The notes: generated by a model from the sequence alone, not told the origin. DNA of 64,000 nt from Pseudobutyrivibrio sp. MD2005 (GCF_000621865.1 NZ_JHXE01000001.1:62001-126000), one strand, 5' to 3'; positions 8,726 through 16,468 are shown, numbered from the stretch's first letter. Translations and numbers: made by a program.

Positions 8726-8846
8726 GGACAAACGAGGGAGCGAAACAAAAGCTCCTGAGGGAGTCCTTTTCTTTTGCAAAAGAATACGGTGTGAAATGAA
8801 GTGTCAGCTTGCAACTATTAAGTGGTTGTAGCCTGGCGCTTTTTTC
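8726..8846 (+). ncRNA. Structured leader or small RNA upstream of the DUF5688 gene
   Basis: An extended -10 (TGTTATATT, 8711-8719) would start a transcript near 8726. The RNA can form GGAGC (8737-8741) with GCTCC (8751-8755), or alternatively CTCC-TGAG-GGAG (8752-8763) followed by TCCTTTTCTTTT. Further on, AAGTGTCAGCTTGCAACT pairs imperfectly with GGTTGTAGCCTGGCGCTT and is followed by a T6 run, a rho-independent terminator (8799-8846). The two early hairpins share a strand and exclude each other, as in attenuators. I do not recognise a known RNA family. The rest of the 360-base gap holds only the fragment described just upstream. Confidence 0.4.
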
Positions 8847-8884
8847 GTACCACAAATTAATCAGTAAAGAAAAGGAAGGTACAC

Positions 8885-10039
8885 ATGGTAAATTACGAAG
8901 AGTTCAAGGAAAACTTTAAAGAGGACGTAACAAGGAAGTTAGCAAAGAAAGGCATTGAGAATGTTGAGATTACCATCCAGCCAAATGAAAAGCTCAATCA
9001 GAGCTATGATGCACTAACAGTTAGACCGGATGGATCAACATTAGGTGTGAGCCTAAATTTCACAAAGATTGCGGAGGAGTATGAGAATAGAGGCAATTAC
9101 GATAGTCTTGTAGATGCTGTTGCAAAAAGAATTGAGAATGGCTTAGAGAATGCTCCATTTGTTGATTCAAAGGCTCTTACAGATTATGAGCAGATGAAGG
9201 ACAAGCTTACAATTGAGCTTGTTGGAGCAGAAAAGAATGCATCGCTACTTGAGAAGATTCCCCATAAGGATATGGAGAACATGGCCATTGTTTATCGCTT
9301 TGTCATGGGAAGTGATGATAGCGGTGTCCAGACTATCTTAGTTACAAACAATATGCTGGAGGCAATGAACATCACACCGGAACAGCTTCACAATGATGCG
9401 ATGGCGAATGCGCCAGAGGTTAGACCGGCTGAGATTAAAATAATGAGGGATACACTTGCGGAGATGCTTGGTCCAGATGCGGATATGATGCTTCAGTTTA
9501 TTCCTGCTGATGGTCCAGAAAGTCAGATTTATGTAGCAACAGTAGAGGACAAGGTACATGGTGTAGGCGTAATTGCTTATCCAAACTTTCTTGAAGATGT
9601 TGCAGATAAGTTAGATGGAGACTTTTATGTGCTCCCATCGAGTATCCACGAGGTCATTATTGTGCCAGATAGAGGAGAGATGGATGCCTCAGTACTGATG
9701 GATATGGTTAAGCAGGTCAATTCAACAGAGGTATTGCCTGAGGATGTGCTTTCATATTCTGTATATCACTTTGATTCACAGGATAATGTCTTTGAGTTAG
9801 CAGAAAAGTTTGACGCAAGATCTGCGGAAAGAGAGGCAGCTAAGGAAGATAAGCTTGCTGAGAATGGCGCAGTATTAAAGGGCTTAAAGGAGAAGAAGGC
9901 AGCTATTAAGCCAGAGCCTAAGAAGGAGGATATTGTAAAGAACACCTTTTATGGGATAAATTACCAGAAGGCCTTACAGATGGGCAAAAGGAATCTTAGA
10001 TTAAGAGCATGCTACATGCACTTGCAAATGAGGAATTAA
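8885..10039 (+). CDS. DUF5688 family protein
   Basis: A 384-residue protein of the DUF5688 type, seen in features such as VNYEEFKENFKEDV at the start, EKIPHKDMENMAIVYRFVM near residue 125, and GDFYVLPSSIHEVIIVPD near 250. There is no signal peptide or membrane segment. The family is frequent in Lachnospiraceae and often lies in accessory DNA; its function is unknown. The last 35 residues, after the Lys/Glu-rich segment KGLKEKKAAIKPEPKKED, look unlike the rest, and another frame just downstream reads a short protein-like stretch (MLHALANEELIMTDSYNKR), so the end may be a fusion point. RBS GGAAGG precedes the ATG. Confidence 0.7.
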   Translation: MVNYEEFKENFKEDVTRKLAKKGIENVEITIQPNEKLNQSYDALTVRPDGSTLGVSLNFTKIAEEYENRGNYDSLVDAVAKRIENGLENAPFVDSKALTDYEQMKDKLTIELVGAEKNASLLEKIPHKDMENMAIVYRFVMGSDDSGVQTILVTNNMLEAMNITPEQLHNDAMANAPEVRPAEIKIMRDTLAEMLGPDADMMLQFIPADGPESQIYVATVEDKVHGVGVIAYPNFLEDVADKLDGDFYVLPSSIHEVIIVPDRGEMDASVLMDMVKQVNSTEVLPEDVLSYSVYHFDSQDNVFELAEKFDARSAEREAAKEDKLAENGAVLKGLKEKKAAIKPEPKKEDIVKNTFYGINYQKALQMGKRNLRLRACYMHLQMRN

Positions 10040-10437
10040 TAATGACAGATTCATACAATAAGCGATTGGCTAATTGGATTTTAAAATAAAATATTTAACC
10101 AATCGTAACCAATAGCATAGACCATTTTCTAGCGCAAATATGCGAAATTAAGGGGATTGGATTGGTTAAATTGGTTAATTTTGAGTAATTATGTATAAAT
10201 AAGTTACAGCAATTGATTAATACTATTTGAAAAAAATTTTAAAGAATTAACTTTTTACAGCTTTTAAATTTAAAATGGATAATTGAAATAGGTTTGAGCT
10301 AGAGGAGCACACTATTTAACCAAATCAACTTACGAAAGTAGTTAGGGTGGGAGAACAGAAAAAGTCAATAGTATTTATAAATTATAATAGACAGAACGCT
10401 TGAAATTAAAATTAATAATGATAATATTAAGGAAGTC
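10040..10437. other. Gene-free stretch with clustered ATTGGTTAA-type repeats
   Basis: Two tandem 9-base units ATTGGTTAA lie at 10161-10178. Inverted copies TTAACCAAT (10095-10103) and TAACCAAT (10106-10113) sit 50-60 bases before them. Related sequences occur at 10065-10077 (ATTGGCTAATTGG) and 10316-10324 (TTAACCAAA). The stretch is very AT-rich and no gene of convincing quality was seen. Clustered direct and inverted copies are what a multimeric DNA-binding protein or an iteron-type origin would use, but no partner gene is identified. Confidence 0.5.
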
Positions 10438-10486
10438 GGACTCGACCCACTGCTGGATAGCGGAGGGCCCAGAGTCCTTTTCTTTT
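10438..10486 (+). terminator. Structured leader hairpin with T tract upstream of the CapA-like gene
   Basis: GGACTC (10438-10443) pairs with GAGTCC (10472-10477). Inside, CCC-A-CTGC (10446-10453) pairs with GCGG-A-GGG (10460-10467) around a TGGATA loop. TTTTCTTTT follows. A TTGAAA (10400) and a TAATAT preceded by TG (10419-10427) would place the start of transcription right before the hairpin, so it could act as an attenuator for the lipoprotein gene that starts 22 bases later. Confidence 0.5.
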
Positions 10487-10507
10487 ATAAAATGGATGAA
10501 TAACACT

Positions 10508-11620
10508 ATGAAAAAGAAACTATCTATATTCATACTCACATGTCTTACATTCCAAGCCTGCGGCATAAAAGAATCAGCACTTGAAGAAACACAGATCCAG
10601 CAGGAGGAAGATGTTCCAAAGGCTCAGATGGAGGAAGTTGTAGTTGAAGACAGCGGTGCCTACGATTTCACCTTGTGTTTTGCTGGTGATATTAATTTTG
10701 ATGAAAACTGGGCTACAACACAGTACCTTAATACCTGCGAAAACGGAATAATTGATTGCATTTCACCGGAGTTGATAAGTGCCATGCAGCAGGCGGATAT
10801 AATGTGGATAAACAATGAGTTCACCTACAGTGACCGTGGACAACCGTTGCCAGGAAAGGCCTATACATTCAGGACAAATCCAGATAGGGTGGAGAATTTG
10901 AAACTGCTTGGAGTAGATATAGTTGGTCTTGCAAATAATCATGTATATGATTACGGGAAAGAAGCCTTGCTTGATACTATGGATACCCTTGATAAGGCAG
11001 AAATACCTTATGTAGGCGCAGGTCATACCCTAAATGAAGCCAGTGAACCTGTTTATATGGAAATTCAGGGCAAGACTATAGCTTTTGTAGCAGCCTCAAG
11101 GGCTGAGAAAAATAAGATGACACCACAGGCAACTGATACAGAGCCAGGCATACTTAGGTGCTATGACACCACTCTTTTTGATGAAGAGATTAAAGAAGCA
11201 GATGCAAATGCTGATATTGTGGTGGCATTGCCTCATTGGGGCACAGAATATTCCACAGAGTTAGAAACTGTTCAGCCTCAAACGGCCCACGAATACATAG
11301 ATGCAGGTGCAGATGCAATAATCGGCGCGCATACCCATTGCCTTCAAGGATTTGAATATTATAAGGATGTACCTATTGTCTATAGTCTTGGAAACTATTG
11401 GTTCAACGAAAAGACGCTAGATTCAATGCTTGTAACCCTGCATTGCTATGGGGATGGTAATGAAGATAACATAGATGTGATAATTACACCTGCATTGCAA
11501 ACGAACTGCAGGACAGTATATGTTGAGGATAAAGAAAAGCAGCGGGAGTTGTATGACAGGCTAGAAAATATATCTGTTAATGTGGAAATTGATGATAATG
11601 GGATTATAAGAACTCAATAA
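10508..11620 (+). CDS. CapA-family (PGA_cap, metallophosphoesterase-like) lipoprotein
   Basis: From the ATG at 10508 the protein has 370 residues and a clear lipoprotein signal: MKKKLSIFILTCLTFQAC with the lipidated cysteine at residue 18. An earlier ATG (10400) would bury the signal peptide and cross the leader hairpin. The core has FAGDINFDENW, NNEFTYSDRG, GLANNHVYDYG, LPHWGTEYS, GAHTHCLQG and SLGNYWF, the metal-ligand motifs of the CapA/PgsA group within the calcineurin-like superfamily. Relatives take part in poly-gamma-glutamate capsule synthesis, but no capB/capC partners are present, so the substrate is unknown. RBS is weak. Confidence 0.82.
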   Translation: MKKKLSIFILTCLTFQACGIKESALEETQIQQEEDVPKAQMEEVVVEDSGAYDFTLCFAGDINFDENWATTQYLNTCENGIIDCISPELISAMQQADIMWINNEFTYSDRGQPLPGKAYTFRTNPDRVENLKLLGVDIVGLANNHVYDYGKEALLDTMDTLDKAEIPYVGAGHTLNEASEPVYMEIQGKTIAFVAASRAEKNKMTPQATDTEPGILRCYDTTLFDEEIKEADANADIVVALPHWGTEYSTELETVQPQTAHEYIDAGADAIIGAHTHCLQGFEYYKDVPIVYSLGNYWFNEKTLDSMLVTLHCYGDGNEDNIDVIITPALQTNCRTVYVEDKEKQRELYDRLENISVNVEIDDNGIIRTQ

Positions 11621-11649
11621 GGCTATTTTGGCTAATATTATTTTAGATT

Positions 11650-11676
11650 GACGGGCAGGACGCCCGTCTTTTTTTT
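11650..11676 (+). terminator. Rho-independent terminator after the CapA-like gene
   Basis: GACGGGC-AGGAC-GCCCGTC followed by eight T residues. Confidence 0.92.
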
Positions 11677-11781
11677 AAAATGGTTAAAAATGACTTTAAA
11701 AATGCTGCAAATGGAGGACATATAAATTACAAGAACCTGGAAAGAATGCATTAGAGCAGATAAAGCTATTAAAAAAATAGA

Positions 11782-11833
11782 TTGTAAGTACCCTAATATC
11801 AAGTTATAATAAAAGTAGGATTTCCCTACTTTT
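11782..11833 (+). promoter_or_regulatory. Promoter and leader inverted repeat of the AbrB-PIN pair
   Basis: TTGTAA (11782-11787) and TATAAT (11805-11810) are 17 bases apart. Directly downstream AAAAGTAGG (11811-11819) and CCTACTTTT (11825-11833) form a perfect 9-base inverted repeat around five bases, ending at the Shine-Dalgarno. Its place at the transcription start fits an operator for the AbrB-type antitoxin (inference). Confidence 0.55.
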
Positions 11834-11849
11834 TAAAGGAGGTGTTAAT

Positions 11850-12125
11850 ATGGCAAGTACATTATTTGTAAATGACGCAAAGGTAATGTCGAAAGGGCAG
11901 GTCACTATACCTAAGAATGTAAGAGCAGTGTTGGGTATAGAGACTGGAGATAGGGTGACATTTATAGTTGAAGGAAATGAAGTTAAAGTTGTTAATTCTG
12001 CCGTATATGCTTTAAAAAAGTTCCAAGAGCAAATGAAGGGTGAAGCTTCAAAGGCGGGATTATTATCTGAGGACGATGTTGCAAACTGGATTACTGCATC
12101 ACGACGGGAGGAAAATGCTGAGTGA
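11850..12125 (+). CDS. AbrB/MazE-type antitoxin
   Basis: A 91-residue protein with a swapped-hairpin AbrB domain: AKVMSKGQVTIPKNVRAVLGIETGDRVTFIV (residues 10-40). The C-terminal half (LKKFQEQMKGEASKAGLLSEDDVANWI) is a helical tail that would wrap the toxin. RBS AAAGGAGGTG is strong. The stop overlaps the GTG start of the PIN gene by four bases, the classic layout of an antitoxin-toxin pair. It probably represses its own promoter through the inverted repeat in the leader. Confidence 0.88.
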   Translation: MASTLFVNDAKVMSKGQVTIPKNVRAVLGIETGDRVTFIVEGNEVKVVNSAVYALKKFQEQMKGEASKAGLLSEDDVANWITASRREENAE

Positions 12126-12523
12126 GAGTGATGATTGATACAAACATTTTTATTTCAGCAGCGTTATTTCCTAATGGGAAAGTAGCTCAGGCATTGAGAA
12201 AGGCACTAACTTATCCATATCAACCTATAACTTGTGACTATGTTGTTGATGAACTTCATAGAAAGTTTCAAGAAAAATTTCCAGATAGATTAGTGGAACT
12301 AGAGGCGTTTTTGTATGTTGCTTTACAGTCGATAAAAGTTGTCAAAACTCCAAAAAAAATGAATGCAGCAGAATTAAAAATACGAGATGTTAAGGATAGA
12401 CCAATACTTAGAGCAGCACTAAATGCACATGCGGACTTATTCTTGACAGGCGATAAGGATTTTTTAGAAGCAGCGGTTGAAGATCCAAGAATTATAAACG
12501 TAGCTACTTTTTTAGAAATGTAA
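12122..12523 (+). CDS. PIN-domain toxin (probable ribonuclease)
   Basis: 133 residues starting at a GTG that overlaps the antitoxin stop. The PIN acidic residues are visible: MIDTNIFISA (first Asp), DYVVDELHRKF (Glu), IRDVKDRPILRAA (Asp) and DLFLTGDKDFL (Asp). It belongs to the putative-toxin PIN family that cleaves RNA, neutralised by the AbrB-type partner. The genes end at a terminator. Target RNA is unknown. Confidence 0.88.
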   Translation: MRVMIDTNIFISAALFPNGKVAQALRKALTYPYQPITCDYVVDELHRKFQEKFPDRLVELEAFLYVALQSIKVVKTPKKMNAAELKIRDVKDRPILRAALNAHADLFLTGDKDFLEAAVEDPRIINVATFLEM

Positions 12524-12534
12524 ATTGATATAAT

Positions 12535-12569
12535 AGAGCATTACTATTCATTGGGTAGTGCTCTTTTTG
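12535..12569 (+). terminator. Rho-independent terminator after the AbrB-PIN pair
   Basis: AGAGCATTAC and GTAGTGCTCT pair (one G-U) around a ten-base loop, then TTTTTG. Confidence 0.8.
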
Positions 12570-12594
12570 TTTGTTAAAGTTTAAAGGAAGTAAA

Positions 12595-12636
12595 TATAAG
12601 ATGTTATTTGACGCACGTCAAATAACATCTTATAAT
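12595..12636 (+). promoter_or_regulatory. Promoter embedded in a perfect 40-bp palindrome
   Basis: The arm TATAAGATGTTATTTGACG (12595-12613), a CA centre (12614-12615), and its exact complement at 12616-12634 make a 19-base-arm perfect palindrome. The left arm ends with TTGACG (-35, 12608-12613), and TATAAT (-10) lies at 12631-12636, exactly 17 bases on. Transcription would start near 12643, right at the Shine-Dalgarno. A dimeric repressor bound here would block RNA polymerase, so autoregulation by the HTH-containing downstream protein is likely (inference). Confidence 0.8.
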
Positions 12637-12655
12637 GACATCAGGAGGAATAAAA

Positions 12656-13480
12656 ATGATTTCTGGTGTTGTTATCAAAGAAAAGCAAGACTTAACACAT
12701 TTAAAATGGTCACATACGAGAAATACTAGTGGGACAGCAGGCACGTTCCTCAAGTCTCAGGAGCTAGTAGATGGAAAAAAGATTTACTATAAGCTATCTA
12801 TGTACGACAGCGAAAAGGGAATAATCGGTCATGAATGTGTAAATGAAATAATAGTAGATAGATTATTAGAAATTCTTGGGGTTGAACATTTGCATTATCA
12901 ATTGATACATGCTGATGTTGAAATTAATGGGCGAGTATTTGAAACGTGGGTTTGTGCATCGGAAGATTTCAAACAGCCGGGTGAGAATAAAAATGCTCTA
13001 GATGGATTTTATCAAGTGAATTCATTATCTGGAGAATCCCGCTATGATTTCTGTGTAAGAAATGGCTGGCAGAGATACGTAGATACGATGTTAGCTGTGG
13101 ATTATTTGATTATGAATCGCGATAGACACGGAGCTAATATAGAAGTGCTTAGAAATGCTAGAAAGAAAACACTTAGGATAGCGCCTTTATTTGACCATGG
13201 TTTATCTTTTTTATGTTCGTGCATGTCAAAAGAGGAAATAGAAGCTTTTGATATCAATAAGGATTTACCATGTCAAAACTTTATTGGTGGGCGTTCAACG
13301 TTAGATAATTTATGTCTAATCAAAGATAAGAATAGTATTTTTCATGATAAACTGTTGCCTGAACATCATGAAAAATTAATTAAGGATTTAGACGACGTGA
13401 TTACTGTTGCGCATATGGAGAAAATATGGGAGATGCTTTATTCGAGGTGGTGCTATTATGAGAGCCTTTGCAATTTATGA
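12656..13480 (+). CDS. HipA-like protein kinase (CtkA-type), possible toxin
   Basis: 274 residues from ATG 12656, placed by AGGAGGA eight bases upstream; the ATG at 12635 lies inside the -10 box. It has a Ser/Gly/Thr-rich loop (NTSGTAGTFLK, residues 23-33), a candidate ATP lysine (YYKLS, K46), the HipA-type catalytic loop NRDRHGAN (154-161) and the metal motif LFDHGLS (D180). It lacks the long N-terminal regulatory lobe of classical HipA, so it resembles the short CtkA/HipT-like kinases. HipA relatives phosphorylate proteins such as tRNA synthetases and stop growth. The next gene overlaps its end by 23 bases and may be the antidote. Confidence 0.75.
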   Translation: MISGVVIKEKQDLTHLKWSHTRNTSGTAGTFLKSQELVDGKKIYYKLSMYDSEKGIIGHECVNEIIVDRLLEILGVEHLHYQLIHADVEINGRVFETWVCASEDFKQPGENKNALDGFYQVNSLSGESRYDFCVRNGWQRYVDTMLAVDYLIMNRDRHGANIEVLRNARKKTLRIAPLFDHGLSFLCSCMSKEEIEAFDINKDLPCQNFIGGRSTLDNLCLIKDKNSIFHDKLLPEHHEKLIKDLDDVITVAHMEKIWEMLYSRWCYYESLCNL

Positions 13481-14267
13481 TGAGGATTTAGATAGAAAAG
13501 ATGAAATAGGTTTTCTGCTATATTATGACCGTACCGAAAGTTTTATTATTGAATTGAGAGATGATTTAACGGAATGGACTGCACCACTTTTATACTCCTC
13601 ACTAGTAAAAAAAGGAATATATACTATCCCAAAAGATTTTGCTAAATTATGGGTGGATGATAGAGTTATCCCAAGTGGTCGTCAAAATATTGGCGAGATT
13701 CTCAAAAATGCAAAATTGTCAGCCTATAGCGAAGGGAAGCTGTTGTTTTTATCACAAGCAAGATCATCTCAAGACGCTTGCTATATTAAAGAAATTGATA
13801 AAAATAATTTGCCAGACTGGGTATTGGAAAGACAAAATAGCAATATTGATGAATGTTTTCCTTTGGATGATGAGCGCATAATAGTACTGCTTTTTAATGA
13901 TAATGCTTTAGAAGTTGATTTGAAAAAGTGCTTAGAAGCTGTTCCTAAGCTTTCTACTATCATTGGAAAAGAAAGAGTTATTAACACCATTAAGGTGGAT
14001 GTCGGAGGCTATGGCGTTGTTTTCAATGATTCTGTTTTGATTAGCAAGAGCATATTAATTGATAATGGAGTAGTATTACCTATTTACGCAAATGTTTTTC
14101 ATAAATTCATAGAGCATAGTGTTATTAATACGACAGAAGCTTGTGAACGACTTGGTTGCACAAGGCAGAATCTATCATACTGGGTAAAGAATGAATCACT
14201 ATCTCCACTGAAACCAGGCTGGAAGGAAAATGTTTTCCTAAAAGGCGAAGTAGATAGATTGGATTGA
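13458..14267 (+). CDS. DUF2442-like plus HTH protein, partner of the HipA-like kinase
   Basis: 269 residues from the ATG at 13458, with CGAGGTGG upstream, inside the end of the kinase gene. Three parts can be seen. Residues 1-112 are of unknown fold, with LRDDLTEWTAPLLYSSLVKK and an IPSGRQNIGEIL segment that recalls HipA N-terminal or HipS-like domains. Residues 138-204 look like DUF2442 (VLLFNDNALEVDLKKCLE, KVDVGGYGVVFNDS). Residues 222-268 form a MerR/excisionase-like helix-turn-helix (NTTEACERLGCTRQNLSYWV). The most economical reading is an antitoxin that also represses the palindromic promoter. This three-domain layout is not one I can name. Confidence 0.55.
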   Translation: MRAFAIYDEDLDRKDEIGFLLYYDRTESFIIELRDDLTEWTAPLLYSSLVKKGIYTIPKDFAKLWVDDRVIPSGRQNIGEILKNAKLSAYSEGKLLFLSQARSSQDACYIKEIDKNNLPDWVLERQNSNIDECFPLDDERIIVLLFNDNALEVDLKKCLEAVPKLSTIIGKERVINTIKVDVGGYGVVFNDSVLISKSILIDNGVVLPIYANVFHKFIEHSVINTTEACERLGCTRQNLSYWVKNESLSPLKPGWKENVFLKGEVDRLD

Positions 14268-14395
14268 TAAAGAAAATTATGAACAAATAATGATTATTTT
14301 GTTAAGAGTGTGGTAAAAACCATAAGATAGGAAAATCAGGTGTTATAATAATTTTGTTACTGTAGATTGAATGGAGAAGGATAAAAGGTGACAAA

Positions 14396-16048
14396 ATGAA
14401 AGAATTCGTTTTTGAGGCCGATAAGGGCCGAATACCTGATGCGCTAGATTTTATCCGGGAAAAACTTAACGAAAAGAAGACAAATCGTAAGAATTTGGTA
14501 AAATCTTTGCTTGCAGCTGAAGAGATTTTGGGGAAAATTTGTGAGGTTGCTGAAGAAGGCACAGATATAATTGTAGGCATAAGTGGCCTGTTTAGTGATC
14601 TTAAAATTAAATACAGCGCAAAAGGTGGGGAATTTACAGTTGCTGATATTGAGCAGAAATTATTGTTCTCTGGAGAAACAGCAACAGATGACAGAGCTAA
14701 TGAGGCAATGGGTGGATTGCTCGAAAAGCTCTTTGGCTCAAATCTTAACATCAGATGTGAAAAGGGTAAGATTTCTGTTACTCAGCAGGTTGAGAAGTCT
14801 CCTTATAAGTCATTGATTGTAACAATAACCGCTCTTATACTTGGTATTTTATGTGGTCTGTTCATTCAGAAATATGCATCTGAAGAAGTTGCTACATTCA
14901 TGACAAAGAGTATATTTGTTCCAATCTACACTGTTTTGATTAATTCCTTGAAAATGGTAGTAGCACCACTTGTATTCTTTGCTATTGGAAATAGTATCGC
15001 AAGCTTTTCTGATATCAAAGCATTGGGACGTATAGCTTTAAAGATTGTAGGTATTTATGTATTTACATCTGTATTGGCTATTTGTGTAGGTTTATTCACT
15101 TATACATTATTCCCAATTGGAAATACAGGGCTTGCAGCAGCTGTAGATGCAGAAGCAGCAGTTGAAACAATTGCAAAGGGCGAATCTGCAACAATTTCCA
15201 TCAAGGATACACTTGTAGGAATCGTGCCAACAGATATTATCACACCATTCCAGACATCCAATATGCTACAGATTATCTTTATGGCAGTATGTTTGGGACT
15301 TGCAACTGCAGCACTTACAAAGGCTGTACCAGCGGCAAAAGATTTTGTAAATGCAATGGATAAGGTATTTTCAAAGATTACAGAAGTAATTGTATCCTTC
15401 ATGCCTGTACTTGTATTTTGTGCAATGGCTAAGATGATGGCCACAATGGATCTAAGCTCATTTATACATGTAATCAAATGGATTCCAGTTGTATACTTTG
15501 GCGATGTCCTGATGGTAGTTGTTTACTTGCTGTTATTGTTCTTTGTTGGCCTTAATCCATTCAAATTTATTGGCAAGTATTATCCAGCTATGATCGCAGC
15601 ATACACATTGTCATCTAGTAATGCTGCATTACCATCTTCAATTAGACAGTGCAAGAAGCTTGGTGTTTCAGAGAAGATTTATTCATTCTCATTACCACTT
15701 GGAGCAACAATCAATATGGATGGTAGCTGTATCACATTGATTATATCAGCGCTATTCTTTGCTAAAATATATGGATTACCAACAACAAGTACTATGTTAG
15801 TTCAGTTATTCATCGCTATCATCGTATTATCAGTAGGTTCTCCTGGAGTACCAGGTGGAAACCTTGTATGCTTAACACTTTTGATTCCACAGATTGGTGT
15901 TCCAGCTGAGGCAATAAGCCTTGTAATTGGTTTGTATCCATTAATCTCAATGATGCAGACAATGGCAAACGTAACAGGTGACGCTGTAGTTACAACAATA
16001 GTTGCCAAGAGTGAGAAGATGATAGACACTAATACTTTTAATAGTTAA
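14396..16048 (+). CDS. Dicarboxylate/amino acid:cation symporter (DAACS) with extra N-terminal cytosolic domain
   Basis: A 550-residue protein. Residues about 140-540 are a glutamate/dicarboxylate Na+(H+) symporter, with hairpin motif SSSNAALPSS, NMDGS in TM7, SVGSPGVPGG in the second hairpin and NVTGDAV in TM8. Ordinary family members are about 410-430 residues. The first 130 residues are a soluble domain; LLAAEEILGKI, GISGLFSDLKIKYSAKGGEF and GGLLEKLFG follow the order of an RsbW-like GHKL ATPase, but the N-box asparagine is missing. It may sense a ligand or bind a partner. Start ATG follows GGAGAAGG; single gene. Confidence 0.85.
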   Translation: MKEFVFEADKGRIPDALDFIREKLNEKKTNRKNLVKSLLAAEEILGKICEVAEEGTDIIVGISGLFSDLKIKYSAKGGEFTVADIEQKLLFSGETATDDRANEAMGGLLEKLFGSNLNIRCEKGKISVTQQVEKSPYKSLIVTITALILGILCGLFIQKYASEEVATFMTKSIFVPIYTVLINSLKMVVAPLVFFAIGNSIASFSDIKALGRIALKIVGIYVFTSVLAICVGLFTYTLFPIGNTGLAAAVDAEAAVETIAKGESATISIKDTLVGIVPTDIITPFQTSNMLQIIFMAVCLGLATAALTKAVPAAKDFVNAMDKVFSKITEVIVSFMPVLVFCAMAKMMATMDLSSFIHVIKWIPVVYFGDVLMVVVYLLLLFFVGLNPFKFIGKYYPAMIAAYTLSSSNAALPSSIRQCKKLGVSEKIYSFSLPLGATINMDGSCITLIISALFFAKIYGLPTTSTMLVQLFIAIIVLSVGSPGVPGGNLVCLTLLIPQIGVPAEAISLVIGLYPLISMMQTMANVTGDAVVTTIVAKSEKMIDTNTFNS

Positions 16049-16062
16049 TAAGGAATTGTTTG

Positions 16063-16096
16063 AGAGCCATCGTAGGGAACTTGCGATGGCTCTTAT
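16063..16096 (+). terminator. Hairpin terminator after the symporter
   Basis: AGAGCCATCG (16063-16072) and CGATGGCTCT (16084-16093) form a perfect stem; the T tract after it is short. Confidence 0.65.
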
Positions 16097-16184
16097 GTCA
16101 TCTTAGTATTCAAAGTTATAGTGGAAAAAGCAGAGTATTTTGTGATACACTAGTTGTAATTTTTTTATAAAGGGATAGAGAATA

Positions 16185-16457
16185 ATGTATAAAATAGCAC
16201 TTATTTACCTGCTTATTGCAAATGTAGCAGGCCTAGCCATTATGGGTATTGATAAAAGAAAAGCAATTAAAGGGGCTTGGCGTATCCCAGAAAAGACGCT
16301 TTTTTTGTTTAGTGTAATTGGTGGAAGTGTTGGAACTTGGGCAGGAATGTACCTGTTCCATCATAAAACAAAGCACTGGTATTTTGTGATAGGAATGCCG
16401 CTGATATTGGTTTTACAGGTGGTCGGTATAATATACTTTAAGCAGAAATTAATTTAA
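16185..16457 (+). CDS. DUF1294 family membrane protein
   Basis: 90 residues with three hydrophobic segments and the DUF1294 signatures MGIDKRKA (near 20), WRIPEKTLFLFSVIGGSVG (32-50) and HHKTKHWYF (59-67). The family is widespread and of unknown function; some members are fused to cold-shock domains, not here. RBS AAAGGGATAGAG precedes the start. The NUDIX gene begins 11 bases after the stop, so the two are likely co-transcribed. Confidence 0.85.
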   Translation: MYKIALIYLLIANVAGLAIMGIDKRKAIKGAWRIPEKTLFLFSVIGGSVGTWAGMYLFHHKTKHWYFVIGMPLILVLQVVGIIYFKQKLI

Positions 16458-16468
16458 GGAGCAAGAAG

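Noticed and set aside
11690-11785. Short frame ending GKNALEQIKLLKK before the AbrB gene
   Set aside because: Protein-like ending but no start codon or RBS and a stop just upstream; at best a remnant, too short to name.
12635-12655. ATG at 12635 as start of the HipA-like kinase
   Set aside because: It overlaps the -10 element, so it would precede the expected start of transcription; the ATG at 12656 has a perfect RBS.
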